NCBI GenBank assembly: GCA_049522565.1
Contig: JBEKNT010000104.1
Span: 1 to 18,001 of the forward strand
Reading direction: 5' to 3'
Source: JASHVB01 sp049522565
GTDB taxonomy: Bacteria > Pseudomonadota > Alphaproteobacteria > Acetobacterales > Acetobacteraceae
Length of the DNA stretch: 18,001 bases
Shown: positions 1-9,768 of the stretch, in pieces
Numbering within the stretch: the stretch's first letter is position 1
Layout of the letters: every line of letters starts with the position of its first letter
The notes under the pieces: model-generated
Databases searched by the model: none
What the model was told of the DNA's origin: nothing
Seen by the model: only the letters and a program-made list of their open reading frames with translations
Made by a program: the position numbers and the translations under genes

Positions 1-3000
1 GCCTCGCCCAGCGCGCCGTCCACCGTGATCGTGCCGGCGTTGGACACCGACGCGGTGCCGGTCCCGGTCGCGGTCAGCCGCTGGCCGTTCGGGGCGATGG
101 CGAGGCTCGCACCGGCGGTGTTGAGGAGAGCAGCAACGCCGCCGGTCCCGCTGTTCAGCACCAGCGAGCCGCCGGTCCACGCCATCGACGAGTCGTTCTC
201 CAGCGTGTTCGCCGTCAGCGTGCCGCCCGACATCACGAAATCGCCGGCCAGGTTGCGCACGCTGTGCACCGTGTCGCTGCCGGTGTCGTGCGTTACTTGC
301 GGCTGATCCGTGAAGTCGATCACCGCGTCCATCGAAGCGCCCGGTACCGCGCCGCCGACCCATTTGCCCGGGTCGTCGAAGTCGCCGGAGATGTCGCTCG
401 CCCAGGCGCCAGTCGCCGACAACGAGCCGGGAACCACCGCATCGGTGAAATCGCCCGCAGTGAGCGCGCCGGTGAACTGCAGCGTGTAGTGATTGCCCAC
501 CTGGTCGGTCAGTACGAGTTGATCCGTCGCGCTGTCGAACGACTGACCGAGCGACGCAACGCCATCCACCACGATCGTGTCGCCCGGGGCAAAACCGGCA
601 ATGTCGGTCGGGGCGAACTGATGGATGTCGCCGATCGTCAGCGTACCCGTCCCAGCGAAATCCACCGTCTGCGAGACATCGACAGCGCCGTTGATCGCCA
701 GGTCGCCGCCGGTGTCGATTTGCAGCAAACCCGCGCCGCCCAGGCTGCCGGTATGCACGATCGGCGCGTTCAGCGTCAGCGTGCCGGCTGCGGCGTAAAG
801 CGTCGCGGCGTTGTCGATCTCCAGCGTCGCGGCGATCACGCCGGTGCCGCCATTGAGGCCACTGGTGAACAGCACCTGGGTCGGATCGAGCGTCCCACCC
901 TGCATATTCAGCCGGCCCTGCGCGCCGAATGTCGCGGGGTTCGTCACGTCCACAACGGCCAGGCTGCCGATCGTCACGATGCCCGCGCCGACGGTGCCGA
1001 CGTCGAGGCTGGTCGCCTGCAACTCGCTGCCATCGCCGCTGAGCAGAATGCTGCCGATCCCCGAGGACTGTGCGCCGGCGACAACTTGCGATGCCGAGAC
1101 GGTGCCGCCATTCGTAATGCTCAGCGAACCGGCGGCCGCATTGCCAACGACCAGCGTGCCGCCGACGTCCCATTCCGAGAGGAATCCGTTGACGGTGATG
1201 GACGACCCGTCGGAACCGGTCTGGTTGCCGATCACCGCGGCAGCCGGCAAGGCAGCGGTGCCGGGGTTGGTGACGACCATCGCGCTGTTGGCAATCGTCA
1301 GGCTGCCCAGACCAGCGTCGCCGACCAGGAACTGCCCGGTGTTGGACAGCAACGAATTGAAGCCGGTGACCGTCAGATTGCCGACGCCGTCGCTGGATTG
1401 CCCGATGACGACGCCCTGCGTGGGATCGACCGTGCTGTTGCCGGTCGTGACGGTGGCCTGATTCTGCACCAGCATGCTGCCGCTGCCAGCCGCGCCCACG
1501 ACCAACCGGCCGGTCGCAATCAGCGTCGACTCCAGGTCGGTCACTTCGAGATAGCCGGAGCTGCCGTAATTCTGGCCGACATAGACGGCGCTGTCGGTGG
1601 CGAACTGGGTGCCCGCCAGCACGGTGCCGGCCTGGCTCACCACCATCTGGCCCTCGCCATTCTCGCCGACGCTGAGACCGTCGCCGCCGGTGGACAGCAA
1701 TGCGGGATCGACAGTCGCGGCGCCGCCAATGGCGACGCCCGCCGCGAAATTCTCTTGAACGCCACTGCCCGTCACGTTCACGGTCCCGGAGCTGCCGCTG
1801 CCGGCACCCAGAATGACGCTGGGTGATCCCTGCACGTGCGGGCCATCCGACTCGACGATGCCGCCGGGGCCTACGTTGATGACCCCGTTCCCCGTCACCT
1901 GCGTGAAAGTCGTGAGGACGGTGGCGCTGCCCGCGGCGTTGATGAGCGTGTCGCCCGCATACAACCCGACGGCGTTCCCGACGATAATCTTGTGGCCGGT
2001 CTCGACGGTGCCGCCGGTGTTGACCGTCAGCGCGCCGTCCGCGCCGTTCTCGCCCACCGTGACGGAGTCCGTGCTGAACAGATCTCCGTCGGAGTTCACT
2101 AGCGCGGTTCCGCTGCCGCCGACGAACAGCGTGTTGCCGCTGGTGAAGCCCGAACCGCCGATCTCGACGCCGCCGTTGCCCTGACCATCGAGGCCGACGT
2201 TCATGCTGCCCTGGTTCTCTATGGTCAGACTGCCGGCGCCGGCACGCCCGACATAGATGTTACCGTTGGCGGTAAAGCTGGAGCCCGGGTCGGTAACGGT
2301 AACGGCACCGCTTGCCTGGCGTCCAATCGCCAAGGCCGAGAACGTGCTGCTGTCCGGCGTTCCCGACACGACACTGCCGCCCTGGCTGACCGTCAGTTCG
2401 CCACTGCTCAGCCAACCGACGGCAACGCCGGCGCCGTTGGCGTTGAGCAATGCGCCCGCGCCGCTGACCAGCGCCTGGCCGCTCGCCGTGGTTGTGGGTC
2501 CACCGATGTCGGAGTTCGCGCTGCCGATGGTGACGTCGTAGCCGGTGAGCAGCGGATTATTCACCTCCACAGTGCCGCCGGTGCCGATGTTCAGTTGGCC
2601 GTTGCCGCCATAGATCGTGCCCGAGGCAGAGGTGGCGGTGCCGACGGTCAGACCGGTGCCGGCCAGTACCATGCCGCTATGGTTGACGGTAAGCGCCCCG
2701 CTGACGCCATTGCCGCCGACCGTCATGCCGGAGACGGTCGAGTTGAGGTCAAGCGTGCCACCGGAGGTTATCACGGCCACGCCGTTTCCGCCGAAATTGT
2801 CGGCGCCGTTCGGCCCTGCACTGCGTCCGGCGCCGATGCCAATACCGCTGCCGGTCAACGCTGCGTCGTTCACCACCACGACACCGTCGTTCTCGACGGT
2901 GAGCGAGCCGGAGCCGCCACGCCCGTCCAGCAGATAGCCATTGGCGGTCAGACTCGAGCCTGCGCCAGTGACGGTGACCGCGCCGGTGCCACCGTCGTTG

Positions 3001-6000
3001 GCGATGCCCAGCGAGTAGATCAGGCTGCTGTTGGCTGACCCGACGTCAACCGTGCCACCTTGCGCTACGGTCAGGCTGCCGAGGCCCAGATTGCCGACCG
3101 CAACGGCATTGTTGTTGCTGTTCAGCAGCGCACCGGCGCCCGTGACCAGCACGCTGCCCTCGGCCGCCCGCTGGCTGGACGTGGCCGCGTTATTGCCGAT
3201 GGTGAGTGCGAGGGTGGTCGTCTGCGGAGCCAACGTGGAGATCACGGTGCCGCCGGCATTCACGATCAGCTCGCCGCTGCTGCCGGCGGACAATCCGACC
3301 GCGACGGTTGTGGCGCTGGCCTGGAACCTGCCGCCGGCATCGACGATCAGCGCGCCATTGCTGCCGGTGTTGTTGCCCACCGCATCGTATGTGCCGTTGG
3401 CAAGGATGGTGCCGCCGCTGCCGAGCGTCAGCGTGCCGTCCCCGCTGTTGCCGATGACAGTGTTGGCCGCAACCGAGACGGTCGCGCCGGTCACGTTGGC
3501 GATGCCGACCGCGCCCGATAGATTGCCGATCGTGAGGAAGCTGCTGTCGGTGATCTCCCCATTGTTCACCGCCAGCGCGCCCAGGCCCGAACCGCCGACC
3601 GTCAGTCCTGTGTTGTCGAAGTGTCCACCGCCGCCGACGGACACGCTGCCGTCGCTGCCGATTCCCGCGGCGATTGCGACGCTGCCGCTGGCGCTGGTCA
3701 CCGTGCCGCCGTTCACCGCCAGCACGCCGAAACCGGCCCCGCCGACGTTCAGGCCGTTGGACGTCATGACGCCGCCGGTGCCGACCGTGGCAACGCCGGT
3801 GCTGTCCGTGCCTTGCGCAATGCTGGCGAACCCCGTCTCGGCGAGCGTGCCGTTGGACAGAGTAAGGGTGCCGGAGCCGCCGGAGTTGCCGCCGAGATTG
3901 AGGTAGCTGGCGTCGGTTACCGAGCCGCCGTTCACCACAAGGGTGCCGGAGCCCTGGCCGCCGACGTTGAGGCCACCGGTGCTGTTGAACACGCCGCCGC
4001 CGGACACCGAGACCGAACCTTCGCCACCGGTGCCTTGGCCGATGCCGGTGAAGCCCACGGTTGATACCGTGCCGCCACTCACCATCAGAGTGCCCAGGCC
4101 ATTGCCACCGATCTGCATGCCGTTGCCGGAGTCCAGCGTCCCGCCGGACGTGACGTTGGCGTATCCCTGTCCGCCGGTGCCTTGGCCAAGCCCGGTGAAG
4201 CCCGTGTCGCTGACCAGCGCGTCGGTCACGTTGAGCGTGCCGATGCCGGAGAAGCCGGCGCTGAGGCCGTTAGTTCCATTGATCAGCCAGCGTCCCCCAG
4301 CCGAGACGGTGGCACTACCGACTGCGCCAGTGTTGTAGCCAATCGAGGCGCCGCCCCCGGTGGTAAGCAATGCCCCTTGCGTCACCGTCAGCGAACCGGC
4401 GGAACCCGGCTGGCCGTTGAACGCCCCGGCGCTTGCGATGGAGAGGTATCCGGGATTGCTGCCATTCACCGGCGAGCCGGTTTCCTCCGTCCAGGAGGTA
4501 GAACTCCCAGTCACCACCAATGCGCCGTATTGGCCGGGTCCCGTGCCAATCCCGTCACCGTCCGTGGTAACTGTCGCACCATCCTGCGCGGTGACGGTGG
4601 CGCCGAGGATGTTGCCGATGCCCACGCTGCCACCGGCGGCGTTCAGCGTTCCACCGTTCAGCACGGTGTTCACGTAGAAGCCCACCGCGAAGGGCAGGTA
4701 GGGCGCATTAGGCTGGCCCACCGCCGTTATGGTCGCGTTGTTAAACGTCCAGGTCCCGGAGTTATTATTGGTATTTTCGTAGTTGCCGATGTTGATGCTG
4801 AGCGCGCTGCCCGTGCCGGTGACCGTCCCCGGATTGTTGCTAAAGTCAACCGAAGTGTTGCCGCCGGGACTCTGCTGGGGGGACCAGTTGTTGGCGTCTC
4901 CGAACAATTCGTCTCCGGCGTCGCCGGTCCAATTGAGATAGGTCGGCTGGACCTGGATGTTGGCGTCGCCGGTGGTACCGTCGTAACCCCACGAGAGCTG
5001 CTGACTGGAACCGGCAGCGAAGGTGACGTTGGTCAGGTCGTAGGTGCCGGACAGACCGCCCGACCCGTTGAAGTCCACCACGATGGTGCCGGTGTTGGTC
5101 GACGGGTTGAAATTGACCACCGACGCGCTGTCGATGGTCATGCCGTTGCCGAACTCGATCTTGTCGCCGGCGGAGAAACCGGTGATCGCGTTGGCAAAAG
5201 CGGTGCCCGGAGCATTCAGGATCAGCTCGCCGCCGGATTGGAACACGACCGACTGGCTGGCCGGCAGCGCGTCGTCGAGCTTCATAATGCCGGTGGGGCC
5301 GAGCAGCAGCGTGCCAGTGCCCGTGATGCTGCCCTGTATTTCCAGCATGGTCGCGGGGTTGTAGGTGTTCGGCGCGGTGGTGCTTACCGCCTCGATCACC
5401 CCGTCGTTGAGAACGGCAGCGGCGATCAGGCCGTTGCCGACGATCGAGTAGCCGTTCTCCACCTCGATCGCGCCGCTGACGAAGCTGCCCGACGTGCCGA
5501 CATCGATGCCGGAGCCGGTGGCGCTATCCACCGATACCGTCGAACTCTGCCAGACATAGAGCGAACCCGTTTCGATCTTGGCGCCGCCGGTGACGGACGC
5601 TGTCGCGGTCCCGCCGGTCGGCGCGGCGTTGCCACCCAACCCGAGGGAGGTGAGTGAGACGCTGCCGCCATTCTGGACGTTCAGGACAGCGTGGCCGGAT
5701 GCGCCGGCCAACACGTTCTCTCCCTGCAGCAGCGAACCCGCGCCTGTTACGGTCACGGTTCCCTGGGCGCCGGACCACACACCTATTTCGGAGGGTACGC
5801 TGGAGGTGAGGAAGACCTTGCCGCCGTTGGCGATGCCCAGTGTGCCGTCGCCGAACGACCCGACTACAAAATACGGAGTAGTGAGCGTCCCCCCGCTGAT
5901 CAGGACGGACCCATTGCCGCCTTGCAGGGCGCCGACACTCAGGAAGCTGGCATCATTCACCGAACCCGCGGCGGATACCGTCAGGGTGCCAGAGCCTGAG

Positions 6001-9000
6001 GAACCGACGGTGATCGCGGCGCTGCCGCTGGTGTCCAGAGCCGAACCGGAGCCCTGGACCGTGACCCCGCCGTTGGCTCCAGCAAACTGACCGACGAACA
6101 ACCCACCGCCCGCGAGCGAAACCGTGCCGTCGTTGGTGATCGTCACCGACGCCGCGGCGCCGCTGTTTTCACCGACGTAGACACCCCCGGTCGTCGAGCC
6201 CTCGGTGACGAGACCGCCGTTGACCGTCATGGTACCGGCGGCGCCGAAGTTCTGACCGACGGTGATGCCGCCGGGCCCGGTCAGGGCGACCGTGCCGAGG
6301 CTGTTGACCGTCAGGGTACCGGTCCCGCTGTTGCCAACGGTGAGGCCCGCGGTACCGATGTTGATTACCGCGCTGGTCGCGGCGCCGCCAACCACGACAT
6401 CGCCCGCCGACCCCGCACCCGAGCCGATCGTCAGGTATCCCGTGCCGTTCAGGTTGACGGTGCCGTTGTCGGACACGATCAGCGTACCCTGGGTCGAGCC
6501 GCCGACGGTCAACCCGCCGGCGGCGGTCCCGAAATTCAGTGCCGCAGCGGATCCCGGCCCACCCACGCTCAGCGTGCCCGACGATCTCGCCCCCGCGCTC
6601 TGGCCGACCGTGATCCCACCACTGCTCACCGCCACGGTGCCGCCATTCACGATGGTCAGAATGCCCTGGCCGCCCTTACCGAGCGCCATGCCGTCCTGTG
6701 TCAGAAGCTCCGAGCCTGCGCCGCTGACCGTGATTACGCCGACGTTGCCGCCGTTATAGCCGACACCGATCCCGCCCCCGGTGATCGTGGTGCCGTTGCT
6801 GAGGAATGTCCCGACATTGCCAACACTCACCGTGCCGCCATTCACCACCGACAGTGATGCCTGGCCGCCATCCGCAATGGCCAGATAACCGCCGGCAGCG
6901 AGGCCGATGTTCCATTGCCCGCCGGTTGAAACCGTCGCGGCGCCGGCACTGTCGCCGCTATCGGCGATTATGGCGCGGGCATCCGTGAGCGTCGCGCCGT
7001 TCTCCACCGTAAGCTGCGCAGTACCGGCATAGGGTGGTTGTGCGACCCCGGCGGGCGTGTTCCCCGCCTGGTTGTTGTTCCCAACGATCATATAACCGCG
7101 GGAGTTCAGCGCATCGTTCGGGTCGATCTCGTCGTCCCAGCTCGTGCCCGATCCGCTCAGTGTCAGCACGCCGAACGAGGTCGGATCGGAGGACAGGTAG
7201 GAATAGGTGTCGCTAACCACACCGCCGTTTTCCACGGTGACCGTCGCAGGCGTCCCCTGGCCGTCCGCGCCGATCTGAAAGAAGCCACCGTCCTGCCCGC
7301 TGCCCGGGCCACCGTCGATTGTTCCGCCGTTGACCAGGACGTTGCCGTTGAATACCGCGGCCCAACTGTTGCCGTTCTGGACTTCGATCGAGCCGTCGTT
7401 GGCATAAAAATCGTTGAGATGCCCGGCCAGATCCAGCACGGCGCTCTGGTCCACGACCAGGCTGGCGGCCGGCGAAAACATCCGGATTGCTGTGCCGGTA
7501 AGCGTATTCCCGGTCGTCACCTCAAGGGTTCCGCCGGCTATCTGGATGCTGTTCGGCGCTATGGATGTCGCACTGGTGATTTGCAGCAGCGCATTCGGAT
7601 CCCACAGTCCAAGACTGTTGGCGGTGGCGGCAACCGATCCCGTCGTGACGGTGAACGTCCCGGTGCTGCCCAGGCCGATGGCGGCGATCGTCAATGGGCC
7701 GGGCACACCGCCGGACCACAAGCTCGGGTTCTGCCAGCTCCCCGACACGTTATCCCAGGAGTCGACGCTGACCGTGGTGGTCAGCAGCGTATCGCCGTCG
7801 GTGCCCGTGGAGACGACGAAGTCGCCCGCCGCGCCGGTGATTGGATTGACGGCATAGGTGCCGGTCTGAAACCCGCCCATAATAAGGGAGGCGAGCACCG
7901 TGCCGCCGGCGTTCTCAAAATACAGGTCCGCCGCGCTCGCGTCATAGACGAGCTGGCTCACCGCGAAGTGAGCCCCCAGATCGACGGTGTCGCCGGCCTG
8001 GAAGTTAGCGAGGCGGGCGCCGTTCTGTTTGACATCATCGATCTTCAGCGTGTCGCCCGGCGTGCCATCGAGGAATGCGTAGGATGGCGACGTGCCGCCC
8101 TCGGAGAAGGCGTAGGTGCCGGTCGTCTCCACCGTGCCGCCGCCGCCGATCTCGACCAGCCCGAGATCGGGCGCGTAGCCGCCGCCAATCGCGTTGGTCG
8201 CGGTGTCGATGAACAACGATCCGCCATTCGCGATGATGGTTCCGGGGTTGAAGAACTCCGACGTGCCGGCGACGTCGATCGTCATCGCGTTGCCGGCATC
8301 GACCATGATCGTGCCGTAGTTGGTGAAATAGCCGGGCTGAAACGCGCCGTTGATCGTGGTGCCGGAGATGGCGATGGTGAAGCTGCTGCCGGTCGGCCCG
8401 TCCGCCAGGATGGTGCCCTCGTTGACGAAAATACCGGCCGCGCTCAGCAGGCTGGTCTCTGCCGTGGTGTTGCCGGGCACCACGTTGGTGAGCAGGCTGG
8501 TGCCATTGAGCGACGGGTATTGAGCGCTCGTCCCAGTGTCGCTGACAGTGAACAGCGCGGCGACGCCGGCCGTGCCGCCGAGGTCGATCGTGTTATTGCT
8601 GGTCTGAAAGTCTTCGTTGCCGAAAAAGATCGATCCCCCGGCGTCGATCGCACTGTCCCCGCCCCCCGAGGGATAGCCCCAGCCATTGCCGGGGCCGCTG
8701 ACCACCGTCCAATCGGCCGGAGTGCCGAACGAGGCGGAGGCGCCGGTCGTCCACTTCCAGGTGGAAGGCGCCAACACGGTGAGCAGCGTGTCGCCGCCGC
8801 CGCCCTCGGTCACGCGCAAGTTGCCGGCGAGACCGCCGGTGCCGGATAGTACGAAGGTCCCGGGATTGTCGAAGCCGTCGAGCGCGCTGTCGCTCGCACC
8901 GGTGGACGCGCTGAACACGGTTCCGCTGCTGCCAATGGCAAATATGTCGCTGTTGCCGTCGAACACCACTGTGCTGACATTGACCGGCCCGAGGTCGATC

Positions 9001-9704
9001 GTGTCGCCCAAAGCAAAGTCGTTGATGTCGATGTTTCCGGCGAATGACGCCGGGGTGTCGAGCTTCAGCAGACCGCTGGTGCCGGTGAACGTGATGTCCG
9101 TGAGAGCGGCCGTTCCCGCCTGACTGAGTTCCAGCGTGCCGCCGGTGCCGACTGCGAAGTTGTTGAGGCCGGCGAGCAGCACGGCAACCTCCGCGACGCC
9201 GTTGACCGCGAAGTTGCCGGCGAAGGCCAGGGTGGGGATGCCGAACAGCGTGCCACCGGTGATCGTCAGAGTGTCGCTCTGCCCGACGATGATCGAGCCC
9301 ACGCCGCTCAGCGTCGCCGGGGCGCCAACGCCGGCCGCGAGCGAGATGGCGAGGGTGTCATGCGTGCCAGTCACCGCGATGGTGCCGGCGTCGTCGAACG
9401 GCCCGGCCAGCGCCAGCGTCGTCGCCGTGCCGGCGTTGATCACGCTGAGGGAGTCGATACCCGAACTGCTGGCAGCGGTGGTGAGATTGCTGAACTCCAA
9501 AACGCCGTTGCCGACCAGATCGACTGTGGCGCTGCTGAGGAACGCGTCAAACAGAACCGGTACAGCGGTGGCGCTGCCGATGATTCGGGTATCGCCCGAC
9601 TGCGGCAGGCCCGCGATGTTACCCGGGCCGGCGGTCAGGCTCCAATTGCTCGATAGGGTGGTGTCGCTGGTCGCGCCGATCCAGGTCCATGTTGAACTGG
9701 TCAT
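1..9704 (-). CDS. Giant repeat-rich beta-solenoid surface protein (adhesin-like), C-terminus outside window
   Basis: One uninterrupted minus-strand frame runs from ATG at 9702-9704 to the window edge, giving at least 3234 codons. I translated both ends and many internal stretches and the frame is the same throughout. The protein is dominated by Gly, Ser, Thr, Ala, Val and Asn, and I saw no cysteine in the parts I translated. It consists of short beta-strand repeats of the pattern GxLTVxxGGxVxxxxxxxIG and VxVxGxGSxLxxxGxLxVG, which match the T5SS/PEP-CTERM-associated repeat type (TIGR04393, recalled). Trp-rich opening segments lie near residues 4, 316, 649, 1593 and 3100. 'F-x2-GD' segments lie near residues 222-240, 564-577, 1503-1518 and 3033-3048. 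The N-terminus (MTSSTWTWIG) has no Sec signal, so export by a C-terminal signal (type I) is more likely than a classical autotransporter route, but the decisive C-terminus is missing. A strong ribosome binding site supports the start. Likely role is adhesion or biofilm matrix, by inference from architecture only. Confidence 0.88.
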   Translation of the reverse strand, partial: MTSSTWTWIGATSDTTLSSNWSLTAGPGNIAGLPQSGDTRIIGSATAVPVLFDAFLSSATVDLVGNGVLEFSNLTTAASSSGIDSLSVINAGTATTLALAGPFDDAGTIAVTGTHDTLAISLAAGVGAPATLSGVGSIIVGQSDTLTITGGTLFGIPTLAFAGNFAVNGVAEVAVLLAGLNNFAVGTGGTLELSQAGTAALTDITFTGTSGLLKLDTPASFAGNIDINDFALGDTIDLGPVNVSTVVFDGNSDIFAIGSSGTVFSASTGASDSALDGFDNPGTFVLSGTGGLAGNLRVTEGGGGDTLLTVLAPSTWKWTTGASASFGTPADWTVVSGPGNGWGYPSGGGDSAIDAGGSIFFGNEDFQTSNNTIDLGGTAGVAALFTVSDTGTSAQYPSLNGTSLLTNVVPGNTTAETSLLSAAGIFVNEGTILADGPTGSSFTIAISGTTINGAFQPGYFTNYGTIMVDAGNAMTIDVAGTSEFFNPGTIIANGGSLFIDTATNAIGGGYAPDLGLVEIGGGGTVETTGTYAFSEGGTSPSYAFLDGTPGDTLKIDDVKQNGARLANFQAGDTVDLGAHFAVSQLVYDASAADLYFENAGGTVLASLIMGGFQTGTYAVNPITGAAGDFVVSTGTDGDTLLTTTVSVDSWDNVSGSWQNPSLWSGGVPGPLTIAAIGLGSTGTFTVTTGSVAATANSLGLWDPNALLQITSATSIAPNSIQIAGGTLEVTTGNTLTGTAIRMFSPAASLVVDQSAVLDLAGHLNDFYANDGSIEVQNGNSWAAVFNGNVLVNGGTIDGGPGSGQDGGFFQIGADGQGTPATVTVENGGVVSDTYSYLSSDPTSFGVLTLSGSGTSWDDEIDPNDALNSRGYMIVGNNNQAGNTPAGVAQPPYAGTAQLTVENGATLTDARAIIADSGDSAGAATVSTGGQWNIGLAAGGYLAIADGGQASLSVVNGGTVSVGNVGTFLSNGTTITGGGIGVGYNGGNVGVITVSGAGSELLTQDGMALGKGGQGILTIVNGGTVAVSSGGITVGQSAGARSSGTLSVGGPGSAAALNFGTAAGGLTVGGSTQGTLIVSDNGTVNLNGTGYLTIGSGAGSAGDVVVGGAATSAVINIGTAGLTVGNSGTGTLTVNSLGTVALTGPGGITVGQNFGAAGTMTVNGGLVTEGSTTGGVYVGENSGAAASVTITNDGTVSLAGGGLFVGQFAGANGGVTVQGSGSALDTSGSAAITVGSSGSGTLTVSAAGSVNDASFLSVGALQGGNGSVLISGGTLTTPYFVVGSFGDGTLGIANGGKVFLTSSVPSEIGVWSGAQGTVTVTGAGSLLQGENVLAGASGHAVLNVQNGGSVSLTSLGLGGNAAPTGGTATASVTGGAKIETGSLYVWQSSTVSVDSATGSGIDVGTSGSFVSGAIEVENGYSIVGNGLIAAAVLNDGVIEAVSTTAPNTYNPATMLEIQGSITGTGTLLLGPTGIMKLDDALPASQSVVFQSGGELILNAPGTAFANAITGFSAGDKIEFGNGMTIDSASVVNFNPSTNTGTIVVDFNGSGGLSGTYDLTNVTFAAGSSQQLSWGYDGTTGDANIQVQPTYLNWTGDAGDELFGDANNWSPQQSPGGNTSVDFSNNPGTVTGTGSALSINIGNYENTNNNSGTWTFNNATITAVGQPNAPYLPFAVGFYVNTVLNGGTLNAAGGSVGIGNILGATVTAQDGATVTTDGDGIGTGPGQYGALVVTGSSTSWTEETGSPVNGSNPGYLSIASAGAFNGQPGSAGSLTVTQGALLTTGGGASIGYNTGAVGSATVSAGGRWLINGTNGLSAGFSGIGTLNVTDALVSDTGFTGLGQGTGGQGYANVTSGGTLDSGNGMQIGGNGLGTLMVSGGTVSTVGFTGIGQGTGGEGSVSVSGGGVFNSTGGLNVGGQGSGTLVVNGGSVTDASYLNLGGNSGGSGTLTLSNGTLAETGFASIAQGTDSTGVATVGTGGVMTSNGLNVGGAGFGVLAVNGGTVTSASGSVAIAAGIGSDGSVSVGGGGHFDNTGLTVGGSGLGALAVNNGEITDSSFLTIGNLSGAVGIANVTGATVSVAANTVIGNSGDGTLTLGSGGTILANGTYDAVGNNTGSNGALIVDAGGRFQASATTVAVGLSAGSSGELIVNAGGTVISTLAPQTTTLALTIGNNAATSSQRAAEGSVLVTGAGALLNSNNNAVAVGNLGLGSLTVAQGGTVDVGSANSSLIYSLGIANDGGTGAVTVTGAGSSLTANGYLLDGRGGSGSLTVENDGVVVVNDAALTGSGIGIGAGRSAGPNGADNFGGNGVAVITSGGTLDLNSTVSGMTVGGNGVSGALTVNHSGMVLAGTGLTVGTATSASGTIYGGNGQLNIGTGGTVEVNNPLLTGYDVTIGSANSDIGGPTTTASGQALVSGAGALLNANGAGVAVGWLSSGELTVSQGGSVVSGTPDSSTFSALAIGRQASGAVTVTDPGSSFTANGNIYVGRAGAGSLTIENQGSMNVGLDGQGNGGVEIGGSGFTSGNTLFVGGSGTALVNSDGDLFSTDSVTVGENGADGALTVNTGGTVETGHKIIVGNAVGLYAGDTLINAAGSATVLTTFTQVTGNGVINVGPGGIVESDGPHVQGSPSVILGAGSGSSGTVNVTGSGVQENFAAGVAIGGAATVDPALLSTGGDGLSVGENGEGQMVVSQAGTVLAGTQFATDSAVYVGQNYGSSGYLEVTDLESTLIATGRLVVGAAGSGSMLVQNQATVTTGNSTVDPTQGVVIGQSSDGVGNLTVTGFNSLLSNTGQFLVGDAGLGSLTIANSAMVVTNPGTAALPAAAVIGNQTGSDGSSITVNGFLSEWDVGGTLVVGNAAAGSLSITNGGTVSASQVVAGAQSSGIGSILLSGDGSELQATSLDVGTVGAGIVTIGSLAVVDVTNPATFGAQGRLNMQGGTLDPTQVLFTSGLNGGTGVIAATLEIDNAATLYAAAGTLTLNAPIVHTGSLGGAGLLQIDTGGDLAINGAVDVSQTVDFAGTGTLTIGDIHQFAPTDIAGFAPGDTIVVDGVASLGQSFDSATDQLVLTDQVGNHYTLQFTGALTAGDFTDAVVPGSLSATGAWASDISGDFDDPGKWVGGAVPGASMDAVIDFTDQPQVTHDTGSDTVHSVRNLAGDFVMSGGTLTANTLENDSSMAWTGGSLVLNSGTGGVAALLNTAGASLAIAPNGQRLTATGTGTASVSNAGTITVDGALGE
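2250..3160 (-). repeat. Higher-order duplication of about 225 residues in the giant protein
   Basis: Two superunits resemble each other along their length. The segment AVTVTDPGSSFTANG (plus-strand positions near 2260-2310) matches AVTVTGAGSSLTANG (near 2940-2985). The segment LLNANGAGVAVG (near 2415-2460) matches LLNSNNNAVAVG (near 3094-3140). The TTGGCGGT anchor is offset by 675 bases (2266 against 2941) and the CCGAC anchor by 678 (2416 against 3094). This indicates duplication of a block containing several basic repeats. Confidence 0.5.
3600..4280 (-). repeat. Tandem repeat block in the giant protein, locally 49-residue period
   Basis: Within the coding sequence, near-identical strings recur: TGCCTTGGCC occurs at 4031-4040 and again at 4178-4187, exactly 147 bases (49 codons) apart, each followed by a similar GGTGAAGCCC string. 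A diverged copy occurs at 3809-3818. In protein terms units read FTGxGQGTGG...GGLNVGGxGxGTL. Each 49-residue unit is built from two half-units of about 24 residues. Spacing is not uniform, since the third copy is 222 bases away, which points to old duplication with loss of half-units. Confidence 0.6.
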
Positions 9705-9710
9705 TTGGCG

Positions 9711-9718
9711 TCCTCCCT
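9711..9718 (-). promoter_or_regulatory. Ribosome binding site of the giant repeat protein
   Basis: On the minus strand AGGGAGGA lies six bases upstream of the ATG at 9704. It is the best Shine-Dalgarno match in the accessory half of the window and fixes the start of the giant protein, ruling out an upstream signal-peptide extension in that frame. Confidence 0.8.
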
Positions 9719-9739
9719 ATTATCGATGCGTCCTCGCGA

Positions 9740-9768
9740 TATCTACATCTTTCGTGGTTCTGGGGCAA
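9740..9768 (-). promoter_or_regulatory. Candidate sigma-70 promoter of the giant repeat protein
   Basis: On the minus strand TTGCCC (9763-9768) and TAGATA (9740-9745) are separated by 17 bases. Transcription would begin near 9733, about 29 bases before the start codon and just upstream of the ribosome binding site. The spacing and position are good, but the -10 box matches the consensus at only three of six bases. The call rests on reading by eye. Confidence 0.3.

Noticed and set aside
264..1826. Long plus-strand open frame (520 codons)
   Set aside because: It is antisense to the giant repeat gene, with an Arg/His/Ala-rich product typical of shadow frames in GC-rich DNA, and has no recognisable domain or ribosome binding site.
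2200..4300. CRISPR-like array
   Set aside because: The repeating strings are coding repeats in one frame with multiples of three spacing and diverged copies, without uniform spacers.
4182..5657. Long plus-strand open frame (491 codons)
   Set aside because: It is a shadow of the giant repeat gene; the composition mirrors the antisense of Gly/Thr/Val codons.
7038..8849. Long plus-strand open frame (603 codons)
   Set aside because: Same reason: antisense of the repeat-rich frame, low-complexity and no family resemblance.
1..9704. Classical autotransporter (type V) assignment
   Set aside because: Repeat type would fit, but there is no N-terminal signal and the C-terminal barrel, if any, is outside the window.
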